DNA from: CAZJVD01 sp964549505
GTDB lineage: Bacteria > Bdellovibrionota > UBA1018 > CAZJVD01
Direction: 5' to 3'
DNA length: 64,000 nt
NCBI GenBank assembly: GCA_964549505.1
Contig: CAZJVD010000001.1
Coordinates: forward strand, 1-64,000
Shown: in pieces, positions 1 to 8,933 of the stretch
Position numbering within the stretch: position 1 is the stretch's first letter
Layout: the number at the start of each line of letters is the position of its first letter
Translations under genes and position numbers: made by a program
The notes under the pieces: model-generated
The model's input: the letters and a program-made list of their open reading frames with translations, nothing else
Told to the model about the DNA's origin: nothing
The model's database searches: none

Positions 1-60
1 AACACTCACGGCCGCGTAGAATTTAAATTCCACTCCATCGTCGTCAATCACTACTCGCAT
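1..60 (-). CDS. 5' end of a gene leaving the left edge, product unknown
   Basis: Reading the minus strand from an ATG at 58-60 gives about 20 open codons (beginning MRVVIDDDGVEF) to the window edge. It lies 45 bases downstream of the GT39 gene on the same strand and could be the next gene of that operon. The fragment is too short to assign and no strong ribosome binding site is visible. The reading frame is seen; that it is a real gene is inference. Confidence 0.35.
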   Translation of the reverse strand, partial: MRVVIDDDGVEFKFYAAVSV

Positions 61-105
61 GCACGGCACACTACTCACTCAACAACACACTCAAGTGGGC
101 CAGTT

Positions 106-1608
106 TTAGCGCGGTTCGCAGTAGTAGGTCTCGATCCACTTTGCCGGAATCTCACGCCCTATCCAACCACGCGTGATCGACTCGCGTCCAATCACCTGAC
201 AATCGGCGTTCGAAAACTGGGGTCGCTCGGTATAACGGTGATCAAGAACAAAAAGAATCGGACGATGCAACTCCGGCCAGGCCGCCGTGGGCTCTGAGAT
301 CGCCTGAATAGCTGGCCACTCTGGACCCTCTTTTTCTGTCCGTGGAATACGTGCAACCGTCCACGGAATCCCGGCATTTGCGAGCGCAAAACTTGCCTGA
401 GAAGCCGTCTGGTAGCGAGCGCCAACCACTTCGACGGCGTCCGACCACAGGGCCCTTCGAGATCCGATACCATGCGCCCACGTGTCCCACCCATAAGCAT
501 CACTCGTCACATCAAACCGAGGCTCAAAAGTTTTGCCTCGAAGGCGCGCGACGTTCTCCATCAAAACACCGGCAATCGGAACATGGCACGCCAGAAAAAC
601 AAAAACGAGAACCACCGTTCCGTAGACGCGATGGATTTTCCCCGCACGTTCATCGCGACCCTGACCGACGTTGTAACCCAGCCAAAGTGCCAGCGGCATC
701 CACGCCATCAAGGCCCAATGGGGTTTGAACTCCGAAAACAACGGCTGAACGCAAAACACCAATGCCGGCGGCATCACCCAGAAGAAAATAAAACGTGTCA
801 CACGCACGTACACCGACGATGCGTCCTTCATAAAGGAACGGACTGGCAAGATAAACAACCACGCGACAAGAACCGGACCGGCGACCGCAAGAATGATGAA
901 CCAAAATCGGGCCAGGCGCATAAACGAAACACCACCCGACGCGTGTCGTTCCGAAAGCTGGTACATCACCGGACCCCAACTGTGTTGGAGATTAAAGAGT
1001 AAGAACGGAAAAAATCCGATCCCAGCACCGATCACCAGCGAAGCGAGCGCGAACTTTTTTCGGCGAGAGAAACTCCAAGAAAAAATACAAAGCACAGCCG
1101 ACATGAGAATGAAAACTCCGGCAAGCTTTGAAACCATCGCAAAGGCCGCACCTAAAATCAGAAGCGCATACTGCGTCCATCGTTCTGGAGCAAAACAAAC
1201 ACGCCATGTTCCGACAAACACCAAAATCCATCCGAGTAGTAGCGGCACATCGGGAACCATCATCCACGAAACGCCGAGTAACCCTGGAAACGCAATAAAC
1301 GTCAGTGTCGCACGGCGATTCTGAAACGGCTGAACACCCGCGAGCGTAAACCAACGTGACGCCGTCCACACGAGCAGCGTCGAGACAAGAATCGCCGGTA
1401 ACCGAACAATCAGCGTGGGAGGAACAAACGCTCGAATCGGCGCAAACATCCACTCAAAGACACCAATGATCCATGCCACAGCGGGCGGATGATATGCGTA
1501 ACCCAGCAGCGGTGTCCGCGAGAGAACCCAATAATACGCTTCGTCGTCGGTGATGCCGTACAGACTGGCGTGAATACCCAACAGCACCAGAATAAGAAAA
1601 GGAATCAA
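106..1608 (-). CDS. ArnT-like glycosyltransferase, GT39/PMT family
   Basis: A 500-residue polytopic inner-membrane protein. Residues 20-27 read TDDEAYYW, the acidic motif after the first membrane helix in ArnT/PMT-type enzymes, which move a sugar from a polyprenyl phosphate carrier to an acceptor on the outer side of the inner membrane. About ten further hydrophobic segments follow, with a soluble C-terminal part of roughly 130 residues. The start overlaps the kdsC stop by four bases, so it is translationally coupled to the Kdo genes. That context suggests an LPS or lipid A acceptor, but donor and acceptor cannot be read from sequence. Family assignment is firm; specificity is inference. Confidence 0.8.
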   Translation of the reverse strand: MIPFLILVLLGIHASLYGITDDEAYYWVLSRTPLLGYAYHPPAVAWIIGVFEWMFAPIRAFVPPTLIVRLPAILVSTLLVWTASRWFTLAGVQPFQNRRATLTFIAFPGLLGVSWMMVPDVPLLLGWILVFVGTWRVCFAPERWTQYALLILGAAFAMVSKLAGVFILMSAVLCIFSWSFSRRKKFALASLVIGAGIGFFPFLLFNLQHSWGPVMYQLSERHASGGVSFMRLARFWFIILAVAGPVLVAWLFILPVRSFMKDASSVYVRVTRFIFFWVMPPALVFCVQPLFSEFKPHWALMAWMPLALWLGYNVGQGRDERAGKIHRVYGTVVLVFVFLACHVPIAGVLMENVARLRGKTFEPRFDVTSDAYGWDTWAHGIGSRRALWSDAVEVVGARYQTASQASFALANAGIPWTVARIPRTEKEGPEWPAIQAISEPTAAWPELHRPILFVLDHRYTERPQFSNADCQVIGRESITRGWIGREIPAKWIETYYCEPR

Positions 1609-2150
1609 GGGAACTCTGGCCCCCGCTTTTGCGCAAACCGAATACGATCGATGAACTCGCGAACGGCCCCCGAGCCGCCGCGGCGTTTTGTAACGAAATC
1701 CACTGCAGCTTTGACCGAGTCAACAGCATCCGGAACCGATGCACTCACACCCACACGCCTCAGAACCGGAAGATCAAAAAGTTCATCGGCGATGTACGCC
1801 GCTTCATCGTCGCGAAGCTGATACTTAGCGAGCAAGCTTTCATACGCCGGCAGCTTGTCTTCGGACCCCAGATGCACGTCGGGAATCTTTAAAAGCTCGC
1901 AACGATTTCGAATATCATCAGAACTTCCTGCCGAAATCACGGCCACGCGAAACCCCAGCTGAAGGGCGAGCTTGATCCCTATGCCATCGTAGACCGAATA
2001 GCGTCGTGTCCAGCCGTTCGGATCGACATAGAAAAGACCGGCGTCGGTCATGACACCGTCGACGTCGATAACGAGGAGCTTGATTTTCTTAAGTCTCGAT
2101 TCGAGTGAGGTGGGTTTGACTCGGATCAGTGCCGCTGGTTTTCGTGCCAT
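1605..2150 (-). CDS. kdsC: 3-deoxy-D-manno-octulosonate 8-phosphate phosphatase
   Basis: A HAD-superfamily phosphatase of 181 residues, the usual KdsC length. It removes phosphate from Kdo-8-phosphate to give Kdo for the LPS core. The catalytic motif is seen at residues 28-36 (IDVDGVMTD, nucleophile D29 and acid/base D31). The later KPFD-like loop is missing, as expected, and GLFY follows motif I as in KdsC. The chosen ATG has GAGG nine bases upstream but places the first 62 bases inside the end of kdsA, an unusually long overlap. No good later start exists before motif I. It sits between kdsA and the GT39 gene in one minus-strand operon. Confidence 0.93.
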   Translation of the reverse strand: MARKPAALIRVKPTSLESRLKKIKLLVIDVDGVMTDAGLFYVDPNGWTRRYSVYDGIGIKLALQLGFRVAVISAGSSDDIRNRCELLKIPDVHLGSEDKLPAYESLLAKYQLRDDEAAYIADELFDLPVLRRVGVSASVPDAVDSVKAAVDFVTKRRGGSGAVREFIDRIRFAQKRGPEFP

Positions 2151-3003
2151 GTTGTATCGCCTCAGGAAGAAGTTTCGGTAATCGTCTCACACAATCATGA
2201 ATTTCGAGTAGCTGACGAACAAACACACCGACGCTCTCGAGATAGAAAGCATTCGGGCCATCACTCTTGGCACGCGACGGATCCGGATGACACTCTAGAA
2301 ACACGCCATCCGCTCCAGCGGCCACAGCAGCGCGAGCGAGAACTTCAAGATTTTCGCGGCGACCACCGGTGCTTTTCCCGCCAGGCGCAAGCCCTGGAAC
2401 CTGAATCGAATGTGTGGCGTCATAGATAACCGGTACACCAAAACCCTGCATGGTTTGGAACGACGCCATGTCCACAATCAAAGAGTTATAACCAAACGAA
2501 ACACCGCGCTCCGTGAGCGTGAAATCAATACCCGGCGCCGTCTCTCGAACTTTTTGGACGATATTGCGCGCGTCCCATGGCGCCAGAAACTGCCCCTTCT
2601 TCACATTGAGGGATCGACCGAAACGTGCACAGCTTTGCGCCGTCGCTACGATCAAATCCGTCTGGCGACACAGAAAAGCCGGAATCTGCAGCGCATCCAC
2701 CACTTCGGCCGCTGGCAACACCTGCGTCGACTCATGGATGTCGGTCAGCACGCGTTGCCCGTACCGACTTCGAACAGCGGCTAAGGTTTGAAGCCCCGAT
2801 TCGAGCCCGGGACCGCGAAACCCTTCGATTGACGTACGGTTCGCTTTATCAAACGAAGCTTTGAACCAGAAATCGATGCGGGTTTCTAGTCCCGTCAACT
2901 GACGCTTGAGTTCCGATGCGACTTCGAACGCAAGGCCTTCGTCTTCGATCACACATGGACCTGCGATCACGCGAAACTTCTTTTCCGAAACCGTTGCGGT
3001 CAT
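2089..3003 (-). CDS. kdsA: 3-deoxy-8-phosphooctulonate synthase
   Basis: Condenses phosphoenolpyruvate with arabinose-5-phosphate to Kdo-8-phosphate. The 304-residue product contains the family signatures AGPCVIE (residues 14-20), FKASFDKANRTS and, near the end, FLECHPDPSRAKSDGPNA. Cysteine 17 stands where metal-dependent KdsA enzymes have a metal-binding Cys and E. coli KdsA has Asn, so this should be the metallo class. The frame is open further upstream, but the ATG at 3003 is chosen because it forms an ATGA overlap with the pyrG stop and matches the normal N-terminus. About 25 extra C-terminal residues overlap the start of kdsC. Confidence 0.95.
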   Translation of the reverse strand: MTATVSEKKFRVIAGPCVIEDEGLAFEVASELKRQLTGLETRIDFWFKASFDKANRTSIEGFRGPGLESGLQTLAAVRSRYGQRVLTDIHESTQVLPAAEVVDALQIPAFLCRQTDLIVATAQSCARFGRSLNVKKGQFLAPWDARNIVQKVRETAPGIDFTLTERGVSFGYNSLIVDMASFQTMQGFGVPVIYDATHSIQVPGLAPGGKSTGGRRENLEVLARAAVAAGADGVFLECHPDPSRAKSDGPNAFYLESVGVFVRQLLEIHDCVRRLPKLLPEAIQHGTKTSGTDPSQTHLTRIET

Positions 3004-4655
3004 ACGTGAGCCGCTCGACTCTCTCGTCCTTCGCTCGATGCGCGCGAAGCTTCGATGAATTTTGAAAACAGCGGATGGCTCTGCAACGGTCGACTCAAGA
3101 ACTCCGGGTGAAACTGACATCCTAAGAACCAAGGATGATCGGCTAACTCGACCATCTCAACCAGTTCTAAATTGTTCTTGGCATCGACGTAACGTCCCGT
3201 GACCAGCAACCCAAACTCTTCGAGCTTTGCCCGAAACTGATCGGCGACTTCAAGACGATGGCGATGGCGCTCGGACACTTCGGCCGAGCCATACGCTTGC
3301 CATGCTTTGGTAGGTTTTCCACGAATCTCTTTCGTCACGCGACAAGGATAAGCGCCGAGCCGCATGGTCCCGCCCTTATCTGAGACTCCCCGCTGAGAAG
3401 CAAGGAAACCCACGACATTGGTCGTGCCTTCGGGTTTGAACTCTTCGGAGTGGGCAGACGTCATCCCCGCAACGTGACGGGCAAATTCCACCACTGCAAG
3501 CTGCATCCCCAGACATATTCCAAAAAACGGAATGCGGTTCTTGCGCGCGTGCTCGATCGCTTTGATTTTTCCTTCAACACCACGCTCACCAAAACCCCCC
3601 GGAACTAAAATCCCATCCGCTCGGGAGAGGGTCTTGAGATCACCTTTTTCAATCTGTTCTGAGTCAATGAAGTCGATCTCGACAGCGACTTCGTTTGCGA
3701 CTCCCGCGTGCACGAGCGATTCGGACAGTGACTTGTAACTATCGGTCGTGTCCAGGTACTTACCGACCAGCGCAATTCGAACTTTAGACTTGGGATGCTC
3801 GAGAACATGGACCATCTTTCTCCATGCATCAAGATCGGGGCGACCGGTCCAGATGCCGAGCTTCTCAACAATCTTTTCGTCCAAACCCTCTTCGTGAAAC
3901 CGCAAGGGAACTTCGTAGATGTGCGGAACATCCGTACCGCTAAAAACGCAGTCAGAAGTCACGTTACAAAACAGACCGATCTTTTCTTTAACTTCCTTCG
4001 GAAGTTTTCGATCCGCGCGACACACGAGCATGTCCGGCTGCAGACCAATGCTGCGCAATTCTTTCACGCTATGCTGCGTGGGTTTTGTTTTCAGCTCGCC
4101 AGCGGACGCAATATACGGAACGAGGGTCACATGGACGACCAGAACATTGCCCGCACCTTCTTCGTGTTTGAGCTGACGAATCGCTTCGAGAAACGGCTGA
4201 CTCTCGATATCGCCGACAGTTCCACCGACTTCGCAAATCGCCAGATCACTATCAATCGAAGCATCACGAATACAGGCTTTGATCTCGTCTGTGATGTGCG
4301 GAATCACCTGCACGGTCTTGCCCAGATAACCGCCTGAGCGTTCACGTCTCAAAACGGCATCGTACACGCGTCCGGTCGTGAAACTGTTTTTACGTGTGAA
4401 CTTGGCATTCTGAACAAATCTCGAATAATGCCCAAGATCCAAGTCTGTTTCGGAACCGTCGTCGAGAACGAAAACTTCGCCATGCTGAACAGGACTCATC
4501 GTCCCCGGATCGATATTGAGGTACGGATCCATCTTGACCATCGTGACCTTGATCCCACGTCGTTCCATCAACATACCAATGGACGATGCACAGATCCCCT
4601 TACCGACACTCGATAAAACGCCGCCCGTAATAAAAATGTACTTTCGCTTTTTCAC
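3000..4655 (-). CDS. pyrG: CTP synthase
   Basis: Makes CTP from UTP, ATP and glutamine, and so supplies the nucleotide used by KdsB to activate Kdo. The 551-residue protein has the full two-domain layout: an N-terminal amidoligase starting KYIFITGGVLSSVGKG with the DPYLNIDPGTMSP block, and a C-terminal class I glutamine amidotransferase with the nucleophile-elbow GICLGMQLAVVEFARH and a FHPEF motif. Length and motifs are typical. ATGA overlaps join it to kdsB upstream and kdsA downstream, placing pyrimidine synthesis inside the Kdo operon, a common arrangement in Proteobacteria. Confidence 0.98.
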   Translation of the reverse strand: MKKRKYIFITGGVLSSVGKGICASSIGMLMERRGIKVTMVKMDPYLNIDPGTMSPVQHGEVFVLDDGSETDLDLGHYSRFVQNAKFTRKNSFTTGRVYDAVLRRERSGGYLGKTVQVIPHITDEIKACIRDASIDSDLAICEVGGTVGDIESQPFLEAIRQLKHEEGAGNVLVVHVTLVPYIASAGELKTKPTQHSVKELRSIGLQPDMLVCRADRKLPKEVKEKIGLFCNVTSDCVFSGTDVPHIYEVPLRFHEEGLDEKIVEKLGIWTGRPDLDAWRKMVHVLEHPKSKVRIALVGKYLDTTDSYKSLSESLVHAGVANEVAVEIDFIDSEQIEKGDLKTLSRADGILVPGGFGERGVEGKIKAIEHARKNRIPFFGICLGMQLAVVEFARHVAGMTSAHSEEFKPEGTTNVVGFLASQRGVSDKGGTMRLGAYPCRVTKEIRGKPTKAWQAYGSAEVSERHRHRLEVADQFRAKLEEFGLLVTGRYVDAKNNLELVEMVELADHPWFLGCQFHPEFLSRPLQSHPLFSKFIEASRASSEGRESRAAHV

Positions 4656-5368
4656 AACACACTCACGATCTCGCGCGCACGCACGAGGTCTTCGGGGACA
4701 TCAATTCCAAAACTACGAGAGTTCACAAGCGCCATTCCGATCGCAACACCGTGATCGAGCGCTCGTAGCTGCTCGAGCCGTTCGCTCTTTTCATTTTCCG
4801 TCGGATCTGCTTTCGAAAACCAATCGAGCTTTTCGGCAGTGTAGGAGTAAATTCCCAAATGACGAAAACTCTCCGGCCCCAAATCAGCGCGCGAAAACTT
4901 CAGCGCCCGCCGATCTGGACCCACGACGACCTTCACAACACTCGGCGGTCGCCGATCTTCATCAGAGCCAAACGGCGTCATCGCTGAACCCATTTCAAAA
5001 CGTCCCGATCGCACCTGCGCGAGCGCCCCTTCGACTTCCTCCGCACCGATCAGCGGTTCGTCACCCTGAACATTGATGTAAATCTTTGCGCGAATCAGAC
5101 GGGCGGCATAGGCAACACGGTCGGTACCGCTTGCGAGATCGGACGGGGTCATAATGACCTGTCCGCCAAAGCCCTTCACGACAGCTTCGATCCGAGCATC
5201 GTCAGTCGCAACGACCGTTAAATCAACACCCCGAGCAATCGCGGCGCGCTCGTAAACCCATTGAATCATTGGCTTTCCAGAGATGTCGGCGAGGGGTTTT
5301 CCAGGGAGGCGGGTCGATCCGTAACGCGCTGGAATCACGGTCACGGCGTCGTAGGTTTTCCAGTCCAT
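4652..5368 (-). CDS. kdsB: CMP-Kdo synthetase
   Basis: Transfers CMP from CTP to Kdo in the cytoplasm, the activation step before Kdo addition to lipid A. The 238-residue protein starts with the nucleotide-binding signature VIPARYGSTRLPGKPL, followed by DISGKPMIQWVYERA and NVQGDEPLI, all diagnostic for KdsB. It is the first gene of the kdsB-pyrG-kdsA-kdsC-GT39 series and overlaps pyrG by four bases. The 78-base gap before it separates it from the small membrane protein gene and could hold a promoter, though none stands out. Confidence 0.96.
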   Translation of the reverse strand: MDWKTYDAVTVIPARYGSTRLPGKPLADISGKPMIQWVYERAAIARGVDLTVVATDDARIEAVVKGFGGQVIMTPSDLASGTDRVAYAARLIRAKIYINVQGDEPLIGAEEVEGALAQVRSGRFEMGSAMTPFGSDEDRRPPSVVKVVVGPDRRALKFSRADLGPESFRHLGIYSYTAEKLDWFSKADPTENEKSERLEQLRALDHGVAIGMALVNSRSFGIDVPEDLVRAREIVSVL

Positions 5369-5446
5369 GGAAGCCCAATCTAATTCACTCGGGGATCGTA
5401 TTCAAGGATCGAATTGGCAGCGCAAGAACGCCGGTTTTAACGGGTT

Positions 5447-5728
5447 TTACTTCTTTTTCTGAAGCTGCTGAAGCATCTGCATCGCAGCTTTCATCTGAGG
5501 GTTCATGCCACCCGCACCGCCGGCCATTGGATTGCCACGACCACGTTGCGCGAGACCCATCATCTTCTGCATCTGAGCCATGGCTTCACCCATGTTCCCG
5601 GCACCCGGAAAAGCGGTCCTCATCATCTGTTCGCTTGCGCGCTTCAGCTTGAGAAAAACGAAAACGTTAACGGCTGTTAAAACAGCAACCAACACCCAAC
5701 TTGCTATCATCCAATAACTCATCGACAT
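5447..5728 (-). CDS. small methionine-rich membrane protein, unknown
   Basis: A 93-residue protein with one hydrophobic segment at about residues 5-27, a short basic stretch, then a cytoplasmic or periplasmic tail rich in Met, Gln and Gly (MQKMMGLAQRG, MLQQLQKKK). I recognise no family. GAGG lies five bases before the ATG. It is 21 bases downstream of greB on the same strand and probably co-transcribed. The Met/Gln-rich tail may be helical and could bind another protein; that is a guess. Confidence 0.7.
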   Translation of the reverse strand: MSMSYWMIASWVLVAVLTAVNVFVFLKLKRASEQMMRTAFPGAGNMGEAMAQMQKMMGLAQRGRGNPMAGGAGGMNPQMKAAMQMLQQLQKKK

Positions 5729-5749
5729 AAAAACCTCATCAAGCCACGA

Positions 5750-6334
5750 CTAAGCCGTGATTGCCTTGTACTGAACGCTCACGATTTCAAGCTCAAGCGA
5801 ACCGCGCGGTGTCTCGATGACAGCGACGTCACCGACACGTTTTCCAAGCAGCGCGCTCCCGATGGGCGAAACCCAGCTGATCTTCAGAACCTCGCGGCCC
5901 TTGGCAACCTCGGTCTCGTCCACACCGACAATGACATACACTTTTTTCTTCTGGTCTTCATCCAAAACTGTGACGGTCGCACCAAACACGATCGTCTCGG
6001 ACTTTTGGTTCTCGGGGACAATCACTTCGGCCGCATCGAGGCGCTTTGTCAAAAACCGAATGCGTCGATCGATCTCACGCAGACGACGTTTGCCGTAGAT
6101 GTAGTCGCCATTTTCCGAACGATCTCCGTTAGAAGCCGCCCACGAAACGGTTTCGACCATCTTAGGGCGTTCGACATTTAGGAAGTTTTGGAGCTCGCCG
6201 CGCAACCGTTCGAAACCCAGTTTTGTAATATAGTTTTTCGAACCGACTGGAACACGGATACCTGTGTCTCCATCATCGCCGTCAAGCGCATCGAGATCGT
6301 CCCCATCGCTCTCTTTTGTGAAGGCTTTGCTCAT
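5750..6334 (-). CDS. greB: transcript cleavage factor GreB
   Basis: Binds the RNA polymerase secondary channel and stimulates cleavage of backtracked RNA. The GreB-type N-terminal coiled coil is clear: the run covering ASNGDRSENGDYIYGKRRL and REIDRRIRFLTKRL includes the acidic tip residues D and E. The C-terminal FKBP-like domain includes KISWVSPIGSALLGKRVGD. At 194 residues it is about 35 longer than usual because of an acidic N-terminal extension (DGDDLDALDGDDGD). The neighbours are a TPR protein upstream (12-base gap) and the small membrane protein downstream. Confidence 0.92.
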   Translation of the reverse strand: MSKAFTKESDGDDLDALDGDDGDTGIRVPVGSKNYITKLGFERLRGELQNFLNVERPKMVETVSWAASNGDRSENGDYIYGKRRLREIDRRIRFLTKRLDAAEVIVPENQKSETIVFGATVTVLDEDQKKKVYVIVGVDETEVAKGREVLKISWVSPIGSALLGKRVGDVAVIETPRGSLELEIVSVQYKAITA

Positions 6335-6346
6335 AGACTACACGTA

Positions 6347-7048
6347 TCACCGACGACTGAGTTCACCACGCGCTTGGTTCCTGTATTCGATGGCGCGTCG
6401 GTCCTCTGGATTGAGTTCAAGCATACGGTCGGCCGTAGCTAGAGCTTCTTCAAATCTGTCTAAGGCCGTCAGTGCCCGCGCTTTCATCTCAAGGGCGTAG
6501 GGATTGTCCGGGGATACCTTCAGCTCGGCATCCGCCGCGGCAATAGCCTCCTGATACCGACCAAGAGCCAAAGAAGCGCGTGTCCGCATACCGCGGTAAA
6601 CTCTGTCGTCCGGATGCAGCTCAAGTTCAGCATCAATGAAAGGCAAGGCGACCTTGTGCATCCTCAATAACATGAGGACCTCAAGCCGAAAGCCACGCGC
6701 CCTTTCATTGTTGGGATCGCGCTTGAGTGTTGCATCAACCGACTGCATCGCTGCGTGAGCATTTTCCTGTCTAATGTACGCCTGCGTGAGTCGATTCCAA
6801 AGATCGAGATCGTCCGGATATATTGCCAGCTCTTCATGCAACAGAACGATGGCCTCACCGGCCCGTCCTGATACAATCAGGTTTCGAATAGACTTCGAAA
6901 ATGCTTCGCGAGCATGATCCAGTCCTGCGCCACAGCCGCTCGCTGCCTTTTGAGCTGAGACAGAGTCGGCCCCTTGCGGGCCAGCCGCCCAAACGGAAAT
7001 CGCGGTGAAAGCTACAAACGATACGAAAAAAAACGAGATGCTTCTCAT
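6347..7048 (-). CDS. exported TPR-repeat protein
   Basis: A 233-residue protein with an N-terminal signal peptide (MRSISFFFVSFVAFTAISVWA) followed by about five tetratricopeptide repeats, recognisable from the spacing of AxxLxxxP, YPDDLDLWNRL, DPNNERARG, HPDDRVYRG, SPDNPYALEMKARAL and NPEDRRAIEYRNQA. The frame is open to a GTG eight codons further upstream; the ATG at 7048 is preferred because it begins the signal peptide, but neither start has a clear Shine-Dalgarno site. It is probably a periplasmic scaffold. The 50-base gap after the 273-residue gene suggests it may still belong to that operon. Confidence 0.75.
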   Translation of the reverse strand: MRSISFFFVSFVAFTAISVWAAGPQGADSVSAQKAASGCGAGLDHAREAFSKSIRNLIVSGRAGEAIVLLHEELAIYPDDLDLWNRLTQAYIRQENAHAAMQSVDATLKRDPNNERARGFRLEVLMLLRMHKVALPFIDAELELHPDDRVYRGMRTRASLALGRYQEAIAAADAELKVSPDNPYALEMKARALTALDRFEEALATADRMLELNPEDRRAIEYRNQARGELSRR

Positions 7049-7098
7049 ACGGATCGGGCGACCGTACCACACTAGACTCGCCGTGTCGATACTATGAA

Positions 7099-7920
7099 CT
7101 ACTCAATTACGCCGGCCAAGAGGAGAAGATTGGACTGCCAGAGAGTCTGGAGTCCATACACGATGTCACCGTAGATGATGCCAACAGCATCCTTCTTACC
7201 GATCGGGTAGCCGTCATAGGTAAAGTACTCTGTCCCCAAAATCCCGTGTTCGCTCTTTGAGATCGTCGACAGAAAATGTCCGTAGTGGCGGGAGCCTTCC
7301 GCACCACCGAGAACCTGCATATCGAGAACGATCTGATGCTCATCTTCGGTTTCGGTAACGACCAGACCGCGATAAAAATCTCTATGAGCAGATACAACCA
7401 GTTTGCGAGTCGACGTACGCAACCCATCCACTAACCATTCGAACGTCAGAACCCCATCGAAGAGCATCCGCGCCTCCATCCCTGTCGCCGCTGCACTCTC
7501 AGGAAAAAACAGGAACTTTCCATGAACGAGATCTTTCAGAGCGTCAGGCTCGGGTGAAACGACAGTTTCATGCTCTTCGAACTGGTAGCGCGTTCTGAAT
7601 GTGAAAACGATTTCATGCGGATACTTAATCGTCACCAGCCGATAGGACGACAGCTTCTCAAAGGATACGTCGGACGTCTGTCGCACGATGCTGGCCACCC
7701 GAATCCGCGAACCGTCGCTTCCCACCGCGACTTCGTGCCCGTTCGGCAGCGGTGTGAGGCGCTTGCGATCGAGAAGCGTTTCATACACATCAAGAAAATC
7801 TCGAGTTATGAGCTCTGATAAAATCCGAAACGTGTACATCGGACGCGGAGGATCGGCGCTTGCCGGCACTGCGAACAACAGCGCAAACCCAAGCGCGATT
7901 AGGGACGAAAGTCTTGACAT
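7099..7920 (-). CDS. exported protein of unknown function
   Basis: A 273-residue protein with a clear signal peptide (MSRLSSLIALGFALLFAVPASA) and predicted cleavage before DPPRP. The mature part is mixed and looks beta-rich (for example LTFEWLVDGLRTSTRKLVVSA and GILGTEYFTYDGYPIGK); no lipobox, membrane helix or known catalytic motif is visible. The start lies 22 bases inside the preceding gene, so it is translationally coupled to the 344-residue exported protein. Together with the two genes before it, it forms a three-gene set of exported proteins that I cannot assign. Periplasmic or outer-membrane location is inferred. Confidence 0.7.
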   Translation of the reverse strand: MSRLSSLIALGFALLFAVPASADPPRPMYTFRILSELITRDFLDVYETLLDRKRLTPLPNGHEVAVGSDGSRIRVASIVRQTSDVSFEKLSSYRLVTIKYPHEIVFTFRTRYQFEEHETVVSPEPDALKDLVHGKFLFFPESAAATGMEARMLFDGVLTFEWLVDGLRTSTRKLVVSAHRDFYRGLVVTETEDEHQIVLDMQVLGGAEGSRHYGHFLSTISKSEHGILGTEYFTYDGYPIGKKDAVGIIYGDIVYGLQTLWQSNLLLLAGVIE

Positions 7921-8933
7921 GAGAGTTGACCGTTATCAAAGGCTTCGAGGATGGAAAGCACGCTCGTCTTGATGATCGGCAATAAACCCGGGCTTGACGA
8001 AAGCGAATCGAGCTGAGCACGCAGAAGCGAAAGGTCGTCTCGAAGACGAGAACCCTGCCCGACAGTCTTGACGACTTCAGTTTTTGGAAAAATCCCGTAG
8101 ACAATGGGATGGCTCCAGTAGCGCTTCACACCGTTATCGACGATCATCGCATAGATCATATCGTTGAACGCGTTCAGGAATGGCGTGAGACCTGAAAGCT
8201 TCCCACCGCCTCCTTTCATGGAACTGTTTGAGCGATAATAAGTCACGTGCGGGATGACATACACGGGACGCTCCAGCACTTGAACACGGAGGAGGTCATC
8301 GCGGTAAGTGCGCATGAGTGTAAGACCAAACTGTTGGACGCGATACTGGCCGGCCCGAAGCTTAAACTCGATCTCTCGAAAGCGCGACCCGTCCGAGAGA
8401 TCCTGTGCTCGATCGGTGATCACCAGGACCTCGTCCCCACCAATGAAGATTTTCTGCACGCCAGTACGATAGAATTCACCACGAATAATCTCGACTTCGC
8501 CGGATCGCATGCGAACGAGTTTCGTCTCTTCGCCCGACGCGAGGGCAAAGCCACTTTCGCCCTCTAGAAAGACGCGGTTCATCGGCGGCAAAATCGTTAG
8601 CCCAGTCCCGTTGGTGACGATCTCTTGACCAAAAAGAAGATAGCCACTTACCCAAAGCTCCAGCTGCTCTGTGCGCAAGGTTGCTGCCGCATCGACCGTT
8701 TGACGATAGCGAATGGTTCCGACCACGCGACCGTCGGCATCGACCAGATCGATCTCTCCTCGGTTACGTTCGCGAGCTGAATAGTTTCTTTGAATCTCCT
8801 GAAACTTGCGGGCGACATCGACTCTCGAGTCTTCGAGAAGCGACGCTGCGGTTGGAATGCGCACGGAAACTTCGGGAGGCGCCGCCGAACCTAGGCGCAG
8901 GCAAAACAGAAAAGCGCCCAGGATACTAATCAT
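7899..8933 (-). CDS. exported protein of unknown function
   Basis: The product is 344 residues when started at the ATG at 8933. The frame extends 37 codons upstream, but those codons lie inside the preceding gene, while the ATG opens a signal peptide (MISILGAFLFCLRLGSA) and overlaps the preceding stop by eight bases. The mature protein has an early charged helical stretch (EDSRVDVARKFQEIQRNYSARERNRGE is split around residues 30-60), a middle part that looks like beta strands, and a C-terminal helical segment with two Leu-rich turns. No family recognised. Coupled genes on both sides argue for one joint function with them. Confidence 0.68.
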   Translation of the reverse strand: MISILGAFLFCLRLGSAAPPEVSVRIPTAASLLEDSRVDVARKFQEIQRNYSARERNRGEIDLVDADGRVVGTIRYRQTVDAAATLRTEQLELWVSGYLLFGQEIVTNGTGLTILPPMNRVFLEGESGFALASGEETKLVRMRSGEVEIIRGEFYRTGVQKIFIGGDEVLVITDRAQDLSDGSRFREIEFKLRAGQYRVQQFGLTLMRTYRDDLLRVQVLERPVYVIPHVTYYRSNSSMKGGGGKLSGLTPFLNAFNDMIYAMIVDNGVKRYWSHPIVYGIFPKTEVVKTVGQGSRLRDDLSLLRAQLDSLSSSPGLLPIIKTSVLSILEAFDNGQLSCQDFRP

